DNA of 47,591 nucleotides from Zavarzinella formosa DSM 19928 (GTDB lineage: Bacteria > Planctomycetota > Planctomycetia > Gemmatales > Gemmataceae). Location: assembly GCF_000255705.1 (NCBI RefSeq), contig NZ_JH636440.1:1141435-1189025 (forward strand), given 5' to 3'. The position numbers and the translations under genes were made by a program. Shown here one piece after another: positions 42,158 through 47,591 of the stretch. The notes beneath the pieces were generated by a model, which worked only from the letters and a program-made list of their open reading frames with translations, had not been told where the DNA came from and ran no database searches. Within the stretch, counting starts at the first letter, position 1. Every line of letters begins with the position of its first letter.

Positions 42158-42448
42158 TCACCCCTGCCGGTCCGGCCTCGCTTGGGCGCTGGTGCGTTTG
42201 GGGTCGTATTTGGTTTTGGCGGGGTCGTCGGCGGGGACGAGGGTGAGGTATTCTTCCGAGGCGGGGAGGTCGTACCAGGCGCCGTCGGCGAAGTCGATGA
42301 TGGCCTTGCCGGACCAGTTGACGGTCACCACGCGGCCGACGCGGCCTTCAAAGCGTTTGTGTTCCGGTTTGTCGGGGTTGGCCCGGACGAACTGGTCGGT
42401 CCATTTGTCCCGCAGGTCTTCGAGCGTCGTCGGATCGGGGTTTCGCAT
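42158..42448 (-). CDS. Small hypothetical protein downstream of the isomerase
   Basis: The product is 96 residues. Its ATG at 42448 is three bases past the stop of the upstream isomerase gene (42452), with GGTGA close by, so the pair is coupled. The sequence has a charged helical start (LEDLRDKWTDQFVRANPDKPEH), then a small beta-barrel-like part (RVGRVVTVNWSGKAIIDFADGAWYDLPASEEYLTLV), then a basic disordered tail. The beta part resembles an SH3-like or KOW-like fold by eye only. Its tail-coding 56 bp are duplicated at 40116-40171. Confidence 0.65.
   Translation of the reverse strand: MRNPDPTTLEDLRDKWTDQFVRANPDKPEHKRFEGRVGRVVTVNWSGKAIIDFADGAWYDLPASEEYLTLVPADDPAKTKYDPKRTSAQARPDRQG
42182..42237. 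repeat. Right copy of a 56-bp direct repeat
   Basis: Matches 40116-40171 with three differences out of 56. The two copies bracket about 2 kb containing the three island genes at 40350-42042. Confidence 0.8.
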
Positions 42449-42451
42449 CGG

Positions 42452-43444
42452 TCACCGGAAGGCTTGCGAGCCGGGCGGGGTCGCGGGTTCAAAATCGAGT
42501 CGCTTCACGAACTCGCAGGCTTCCCGAAGGCCGGCCTCGCGGTTCATGCCCCGGTCATGATAGTCCACGGCGAGCGGACCGGCATAGCCGATCTCGTTTA
42601 ACGCCCGGATGATGCTCTCCCAATCAATCCCCCCCCGGCCCGGCGTGCGGAACTGAACCCCCCGGCGCGGGTCGCCGCTCGGCAGGTAACTGTTCAGGAT
42701 GCCTGAACGGCCGTTCAGGGTCAGGACGGCATCCTTCACATGCACATGATAAATGTGATCCGGGAACCGCCGGATGAACTCCACCGGGTCCACCCCCTGC
42801 CAGTGCAGATGCGCCGGGTCAAAGGTGAAGCCGAACTCCGGTCGGCCGTTGAGGGCGTCGAGGGCCATTTCGGCCGAATAAAGATCGAAGGCGATTTGCC
42901 CCGGATGAACCTCGAAGGCGAAGCGCACCCCCTCGTCGCGGGCGACATCTAAAATCGGATTCCACAGGCGGACAAAATCCTTGAAACCGGCTTCGATAAT
43001 CTCCGGGGACGGGGCCGGATAGCCGCCGACGTGGGACCACAGCGGGGAACCGGTGAACCCGCCGACGATGTTCGCCCCGAGTTTCTGGGCGGCCCGGAAT
43101 GTCCCGGCCATTTCCTCGGAGGCGCGCTGGCGGACGCCGGTGGGCTTGCCGTCGCCCCACACATAATCGGGAAGAATTCCCTTGTGCCGAATGTCGATGG
43201 GGTCGCCAACCGCCTGCCCGGTGCGGTGGTTGCTCAACACGGGGACTTGAAGGTCGAAGCGGGAAAGAATTTCCAGGCGGGTCGGGCAATAATCCTTCTC
43301 GCTCAAGGCCCGCTGGACCTCGAAGTGATCGCCCCAGCAACAGAGTTCAAACCCGGCGAAGCCCCATTCCTCGGCCTTGCCGGCGAGTTCCTCGAACGGA
43401 ATGTCGGTCACCGCGTTGGTGAACAGAATCACGGGCCGTGGCAT
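42452..43444 (-). CDS. Sugar phosphate isomerase/epimerase (TIM-barrel, AP endonuclease 2-like)
   Basis: The product is 330 residues with GGGAGG five bases before the ATG at 43444. It shows the xylose-isomerase-like barrel: GFAGFELCCWGDHFE near 28-42, Glu178 in FEVHPGQ, Asp209 with His212 and His214 in FDPAHLHWQG, and His235 in YHVHVKDA. The usual last metal Glu position reads VDYHDRGMN. The family isomerises or epimerises sugars such as inosose and allulose; planctomycetes have many paralogues and the substrate cannot be read off. It is followed with a three-base gap by the small gene at 42158-42448. Confidence 0.85.
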   Translation of the reverse strand: MPRPVILFTNAVTDIPFEELAGKAEEWGFAGFELCCWGDHFEVQRALSEKDYCPTRLEILSRFDLQVPVLSNHRTGQAVGDPIDIRHKGILPDYVWGDGKPTGVRQRASEEMAGTFRAAQKLGANIVGGFTGSPLWSHVGGYPAPSPEIIEAGFKDFVRLWNPILDVARDEGVRFAFEVHPGQIAFDLYSAEMALDALNGRPEFGFTFDPAHLHWQGVDPVEFIRRFPDHIYHVHVKDAVLTLNGRSGILNSYLPSGDPRRGVQFRTPGRGGIDWESIIRALNEIGYAGPLAVDYHDRGMNREAGLREACEFVKRLDFEPATPPGSQAFR

Positions 43445-43464
43445 TGGAACCTCCCGCCGTCAAC

Positions 43465-43500
43465 AAAAAAGCCCCACACCGAAAGGGTATGGGGCTTTTG
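43465..43500 (-). terminator. Intrinsic terminator for the membrane-protein gene
   Basis: AAAAGCCCCA at 43467-43476 pairs with TGGGGCTTTT at 43490-43499, with three further inner pairs past one mismatch and a GAAAG loop. On the minus strand it ends in a T-run (complement of 43465-43470). It lies between the stop at 43524 and the next start at 43444. Confidence 0.85.
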
Positions 43501-43523
43501 AGAATCACTGTCAACCGGAGTTC

Positions 43524-45209
43524 TCAGGTCGTCGGCTTGTCCGTCGCGGGCTTTGTCGGCTCGGTGGCCGCCGGGGCCGGGGTCACCGTGACCGGAGCCG
43601 GGGTGGTCACGACTGCCGGGGCGGGCGTCGGAGCCGGGGTCGGTGTCGGGCTCGGCGAGGGAGTCGGCGTCGGGGTGACCGTCACCGGCGATTGCGGGGG
43701 CAGGTCTTCCTCGACGTACACCTCGTCGTAATCGGTTTCATCCACCCGTTTCCGCATCAGCAGGTAAACCTGCGTGGCGGCGGTCCAGAAGTAACTGTAG
43801 CCGAAGCCGATCACCAGCATGAACACCAGCGTGATCCAGAAACTGGTCATCGCGGCGCCCGCGTGGTTGTACCACGAGTAGTTGTCCATGAAGACCGTGT
43901 TGGCGGCCGGGTTCAGCACTTCGCCTTCATCATTGATGGCGGCCGGGCTTCCTTGAAGCATCAATTCCCGCCAGCCCAACGACTGGGGCGAATAGATGAA
44001 CAAATATTCCGGCGAGCGGTCGGCCCCGAAGGTGGGCCACTTGGAAACGCCCCACTTGGACAGGTAAGCGGCGGCCGAGCCAACCGTCACCACAAACAAC
44101 ACCAGCACCGCCCCGTACACGACGGCCACAAGTGAGTACCAGATGTAATGCCACGGGGATTCGTACACATAGTTGTATGATCGACTCATTGCGTCGAAAG
44201 TGTCGCTCCCCTCGGCGCTGAGGGTGGGGTACATCAGCGGATAGCCAACCATGCCGAGCAGCATCAGGGACATCACCAGCCCGGCCAGAAGTGGCAGGAA
44301 CCAGAAGATGCCGTCCACAAAGTCCCCAAGCAGGGGAATCCAGTGGATGATGCCGAAGAGGATGCAGCAAAGGACCATGAATCCGATGAGCAACAGCGGC
44401 ACCATCGGTGACAGCAAATACGAGAGGTACCGGTTTTTCACAAAGCCAAAAGCCTCGCGGATGCCGCCCCCCTCTTTGCCGGTGAGTTGCAACACGGCCA
44501 TGCGGGTGATGACGCCGCCGAAGAAGCCCCAGACCACGAGCAGCCAGAAGATGAGCAACAGCAGGTAGATGTACACCCAGAAACTGGCGCGGGCGTCAAA
44601 CAGGTAATAGACCGGCGTGAGGAACTTCAGCAGGGGTTCCACGAGGTTCGGCAGTTGATTGCTAAAGAACCAGCCGATGAACTCCCGACGTTCCCCGGAA
44701 CTGCCGCTGATGACCGACTTGGTGAGCAAAAACGGATTCGGGCCGCGATCTTCGTTCCACGGCATCGTGCGGTATTTGCCGCCGTGGCCGTTGGCGAGAT
44801 GCACATTCCGAAGAGCCTTGTCCGGGTGGGTTTCCTGATACCACTTGGCGTAAATCGCCGTCACGTCCTTGTTGGAACGGTCGGACGGCCCGCCGAGTTC
44901 GTACATCAACGCCCACGTCGCCATGTCCTTGCGGAAGGCGTCGTCCTTGAGCTGGGCACGCTGTTCCTCGGTGGTTCCCTCGGGGAACTTCTTCGAGTCA
45001 TAGTCGCTTTGCTTCGGAATCGACCAACTGTAATAGAAGATGATCGAGATCAGCCACCATCCGAGCGCGGTCGCCAAAATGCCGGCGGCGGCGACGAGCA
45101 GCTTGAACGGATCGAGGGCGACCAGAAAGGTGCCGAATAGTTTGGTCCACGATGTCGGCTTGGATTTCCAAGCGGGGTAATCGCGGGCAGCCCCACGCTC
45201 CTCGGCCAT
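43524..45209 (-). CDS. Multi-pass membrane protein with Pro/Thr-rich tail
   Basis: The product is 561 residues from the ATG at 45209 (MAEERGAARDYPAW), with GGGGA upstream; the longer frame to 45425 is not protein-like. Six or seven hydrophobic segments are visible: residues 36-61, VYIYLLLLIFWLLVVWGFF, LLSPMVPLLLIGFMVLCC, FLPLLAGLVMSLMLLGMV, YSLVAVVYGAVLVLFVVTV and SFWITLVFMLVIGFGY. A large soluble loop follows the first. The last 60 residues are a low-complexity Pro/Thr/Ala/Val tail, likely extended. No transporter or enzyme family is recognised; the layout recalls conserved planctomycete inner-membrane proteins. A terminator lies directly downstream, and the BBP7 gene is 199 bases upstream on the same strand. 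Confidence 0.75.
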   Translation of the reverse strand: MAEERGAARDYPAWKSKPTSWTKLFGTFLVALDPFKLLVAAAGILATALGWWLISIIFYYSWSIPKQSDYDSKKFPEGTTEEQRAQLKDDAFRKDMATWALMYELGGPSDRSNKDVTAIYAKWYQETHPDKALRNVHLANGHGGKYRTMPWNEDRGPNPFLLTKSVISGSSGERREFIGWFFSNQLPNLVEPLLKFLTPVYYLFDARASFWVYIYLLLLIFWLLVVWGFFGGVITRMAVLQLTGKEGGGIREAFGFVKNRYLSYLLSPMVPLLLIGFMVLCCILFGIIHWIPLLGDFVDGIFWFLPLLAGLVMSLMLLGMVGYPLMYPTLSAEGSDTFDAMSRSYNYVYESPWHYIWYSLVAVVYGAVLVLFVVTVGSAAAYLSKWGVSKWPTFGADRSPEYLFIYSPQSLGWRELMLQGSPAAINDEGEVLNPAANTVFMDNYSWYNHAGAAMTSFWITLVFMLVIGFGYSYFWTAATQVYLLMRKRVDETDYDEVYVEEDLPPQSPVTVTPTPTPSPSPTPTPAPTPAPAVVTTPAPVTVTPAPAATEPTKPATDKPTT

Positions 45210-45408
45210 GCTCTGTCCCCAGATGAATTGGTGAGTTCCACTCGACGGGCGGCGGTCGTTCCCCGCACGGTGGCGATAAGATAGGAGACAGGGGACCGCC
45301 CGGCAATCAGCCGATGGAAACGAACAACCGGCCGACGGTTTCCCCGGACATGGGAAACCGCCGCCCGGTTGATGGGATCGGGGAACGGGGAGATCCCCGA
45401 TCGGCCGG

Positions 45409-46668
45409 TCACCAGGTATAGGCAAGACCGACGTTCAACCCGTGCATGAGCCGGTAGATCTGGGTCCCGTAGGTCGGATCCAAGGCTCCCATGTTAAAGC
45501 CCACCGGCCGTTCCATGTAGTAGGTGTTGAAGAAGTTGTAGGCGTTCCATCCGGCCCGCAACGTCATCCCTTCAAACGGCTGCCAGGTCAGGTTGATGGC
45601 GAAGTTCAAGTTCAGGGTGATCGTGTTGTCGATCCAACCACGCTTGGCCTGCGTGGTTTCGTCCACGCGGATATACTTCACCCGTTCCTTGGCGATGTCC
45701 AGCAACGGGGCGAACGAGGTTTCACACCCCAGCCCGAACCCGCTCCCGAGATACACCTCATGCCCGGCCCCGATCATGGGACCATACATCCGTTGGGAGA
45801 GGGTGTTGTCGTAACGGGCGGCGTATTGCCCGTCGTAACTGGCCGTGAAGCCCGTCGTGTCGTCCCCCGTGTAGTTCAAGTCCGTGGTCACCCACTGGAA
45901 GCGTTCCCAAATCCAGGCGAACCGGGCCCCGGCGATGGCATAGGACCGGGCGTTTTCGCTTTGGAAAACCGGAAAACGGCCGGCGATGTCCCAGTTGTCG
46001 AACCGCTGACTGAACAGCATGGACATGTCCGACGCCCCGTTCCAGATCCCGTTGAGCAACCCGGAGACCGGCGCGGTGCCGACACCGGGAACGGTGGCGA
46101 TCACGCGGTTGGGCGCCCCGGAAAACAGCGGGGAGAAGTTGAACACCGGGGCGAAGAGGAACGTGTTGTCCCCCCCGTCCACCTGGGCGAAGTTCGGCCC
46201 CTGCGAGCCGGCGCCGCCGCTGTATTTCACGTCCTGAAGGTGCGCCCAGCTCACGGAGAAGCTGGTGCCGTCCTCCATCCGGTAGCCGGCGGTGATCCGC
46301 CAGCCCGGAGCCCAACTGGTGTTCCCGAGTTGATCGCTGGCGAGCGCTGTCGCCCCCGATCCGCGAGGCACCCCGCCGACGAATCCCGGGCTTGGAGACC
46401 CGCCCGGATTGGGAAAGTCAAACGAGGGCACATAGCCTCGGGAGGCAATGACCTGCCTGCCGATCGCCCGTGTCTCGTGCATCATCAGGAATTCGATTCC
46501 CGTGTAAAATCCCGATCCGTCGTGTTGATACGGACCAATCGGCACCGGAAGAGTCGGGAGAGAATTCCCGCTGACATCCCACGGTTCCGCCCGGACCTGG
46601 CCGGGCGTGAACCCAATGGCGAGCCCCAGAGCGATCATCAGCATATAGCCGAGCCAGCGGTTGCACAT
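45409..46668 (-). CDS. BBP7-family outer membrane beta-barrel protein
   Basis: The product is 419 residues from the ATG at 46668 (MCNRWLGYMLMI), chosen because AAGGGGG ends nine bases upstream; an ATG at 46677 is the alternative. A signal peptide runs to about residue 27 (VRAEPW). The rest alternates polar and aromatic residues as in outer membrane strands: GSGFYTGIEFLMMHETRAIGR, WAPGWRITAGYRM, FSVSWAHLQDVKYSG, FEGMTLRAGWNAYNFF and a final GLNVGLAYTW with a terminal aromatic residue. The pattern matches the planctomycete BBP7 porin-like family. It is placed in the outer membrane; the permeating substrate is unknown. Confidence 0.85.
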   Translation of the reverse strand: MCNRWLGYMLMIALGLAIGFTPGQVRAEPWDVSGNSLPTLPVPIGPYQHDGSGFYTGIEFLMMHETRAIGRQVIASRGYVPSFDFPNPGGSPSPGFVGGVPRGSGATALASDQLGNTSWAPGWRITAGYRMEDGTSFSVSWAHLQDVKYSGGAGSQGPNFAQVDGGDNTFLFAPVFNFSPLFSGAPNRVIATVPGVGTAPVSGLLNGIWNGASDMSMLFSQRFDNWDIAGRFPVFQSENARSYAIAGARFAWIWERFQWVTTDLNYTGDDTTGFTASYDGQYAARYDNTLSQRMYGPMIGAGHEVYLGSGFGLGCETSFAPLLDIAKERVKYIRVDETTQAKRGWIDNTITLNLNFAINLTWQPFEGMTLRAGWNAYNFFNTYYMERPVGFNMGALDPTYGTQIYRLMHGLNVGLAYTW

Positions 46669-47184
46669 TTCCAACATCCCCCTTGACGCCGTGCGGCCAT
46701 CCCTTGCCGGTTTCCCCAAACCGAAAAGAAGATTCCCCGTCCGCCGGGTCATTCACTTGTTTGGGCATTCGCGCAGAGCGAACACCTTCGATTGAATGGC
46801 GACAGACATAACTTCTATCGGCGGGCGGTCAATGCCAGATGTGCCGAAAATGCGGATTATCCGGCGCAAACCTTGGGCAAACTGGCGTTATCCCGGCAAG
46901 TTTCATGAGAGAAGCGGGGCGGCGTTGCATTCAGCAACAGGGGTGTTTGACGAAATTCGGAATTTTGGGCAATTAATTCCCGAAAAATAAATCAGCCGGA
47001 CACCCGCTTCGCTAGGATTGACATGGACCGGACGCTCTTTTTTGGTACGGACCCCGTCGGTTGTTCCAAATCAACGTGTCTTATCACAGCATGACTCTCG
47101 AAGGCCTCGACGATTGACAGAGCCGGTCTGTCGAGGCCGATTCCTTCCGTTCTTCTCACCGTTTTTGCAAGGGATCCGAACTAA
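46669..47184. other. Gene-free stretch between divergent BBP7 and Asn/Gly-rich genes
   Basis: Short frames here lack protein character. TTGACA at 47018-47023 has no good -10 match. The hairpin at 47103-47138 is listed separately. The region probably holds the promoters of both flanking genes. Confidence 0.35.
47103..47138 (+). promoter_or_regulatory. Structured leader upstream of the Asn/Gly-rich gene
   Basis: An outer stem GGCCTC (47103-47108) with GAGGCC (47133-47138) and an inner stem GACAGA (47116-47121) with TCTGTC (47127-47132) stack around a GCCGG loop, with a seven-base bulge on the left. An alternative 9-bp outer stem (47103-47111 with 47130-47138) competes with the inner one. It lies 46 bases before the ATG. 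Confidence 0.4.
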
Positions 47185-47591
47185 ATGCGCTTTTCAATCA
47201 CACACGGCCTAGCCGCGTCGGCCATGGTCTTGGGAGTCGTCTCGATGATTCCCTTCCCGACCGAGATGTCGGCCCAACTCCGGCCGTTCTTCCCGGCCGG
47301 TCCCCGCCCCGGAATTCCCAACCCGCCCGCCGTTCCTCCTGGCTACAACCAGAACATCTTCAAGGGAACATCGAACAGCAACAACGGGAACAACAACAAC
47401 GGCAATAACAACGGGAACAACAACGGCAATAACGGCGGAAACAATGGCGGTCAGTTCGGCGGTCAGTTCGGCGGCGGTCAGTTCGGCGGTCAACAGGGCG
47501 GTCAGTTCGGCGGCGGCCAGTTTGGCGGCGGCGGTCAACAGAGCGGCCAAACCCAACTGAATCTTCCGGGGGTGACCACCCAACCCCAGCT
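47185..47591 (+). CDS. Secreted Asn/Gly/Gln-rich protein (partial, runs off the window)
   Basis: 135 complete codons are visible from the ATG at 47185, with AAGGGA about ten bases upstream and no stop before the window end. Residues 1-31 form a signal peptide (MRFSITHGLAASAMVLG, hydrophobic core, then EMSAQ). A Pro-rich segment follows (PAGPRPGIPNPPAVPPG). Residues about 63-87 are an Asn/Gly repeat (NNGN units), then Gly/Gln/Phe repeats (GGQFGG, seven or so). The end returns to ordinary sequence (TQLNLPGVTT). The low-complexity part resembles glue-like or matrix proteins. The function of the rest cannot be seen. Confidence 0.8.
   Translation, partial: MRFSITHGLAASAMVLGVVSMIPFPTEMSAQLRPFFPAGPRPGIPNPPAVPPGYNQNIFKGTSNSNNGNNNNGNNNGNNNGNNGGNNGGQFGGQFGGGQFGGQQGGQFGGGQFGGGGQQSGQTQLNLPGVTTQPQ

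Noticed and set aside
46796-46990. 64-codon plus-strand frame before the last gene
   Set aside because: No ribosome binding site and no protein-like pattern.
1-47591. tRNA or rRNA genes
   Set aside because: No cloverleaf or conserved rRNA stretch was recognised by eye; a covariance-model scan would be needed to exclude them fully.

Overview
The window looks like a chromosome segment of a planctomycete, probably of the Gemmata group. This rests on a GC-rich sequence with planctomycete families: a DUF1559 pseudopilin-like protein, a BBP7 outer-membrane barrel, a Uma2 nuclease, and two giant secreted proteins that start with the LE-x-LE-x-RE-VP export motif. No tRNA, rRNA, CRISPR array, transposase or replication origin was seen.

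Layout. Bases 1-7300 hold ordinary single genes, mostly for exported proteins: the tail of a coiled-coil protein, a beta-propeller, a cupin, a HEAT-repeat protein, a pseudopilin, a Lys/Ala/Pro-rich protein, a prolyl-oligopeptidase-like esterase and an isochorismatase-like hydrolase. Bases 7896-28559 carry two giant genes (4269 and about 2513 residues) in the same direction. Each starts with the export motif, continues into a beta-propeller region (BNR/sortilin-like in the first, ELWxxDGT-like in the second), then long Ig-like or cadherin-like arrays, and ends in six copies of the same ~145-residue module. Bases 28721-35841 are metabolic and housekeeping: an enolase-superfamily epimerase translationally coupled to an alpha/beta hydrolase, Uma2, prolyl-tRNA synthetase, a NagA-like amidohydrolase with an altered metal-site motif, and tatC with an enlarged periplasmic loop, closed by a strong terminator.

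Bases 35930-42450 are an accessory island. Eight small genes all lie on the + strand, several in overlapping or closely spaced pairs. They include a SUKH/SMI1-like protein directly coupled to an Imm21-like protein, a VOC protein, an HTH plus GIY-YIG protein and several unknowns. The island also holds a perfect 32-bp inverted repeat, an attC-like half site and a 56-bp direct repeat that duplicates the 3' end of a small gene. This is the most likely place for an undescribed system: an orphan polyimmunity or cassette-like collection.

Bases 42158-46668 return to the - strand: a small hypothetical gene, a TIM-barrel sugar isomerase, a multi-pass membrane protein and a BBP7 barrel. The window ends inside a secreted Asn/Gly/Gln-rich protein with a structured leader.

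Starts were chosen by signal peptide, ribosome binding site and domain boundary, so many are shorter than the longest open frame. Domain and family names come from recognising sequence motifs by eye; no database search was run.
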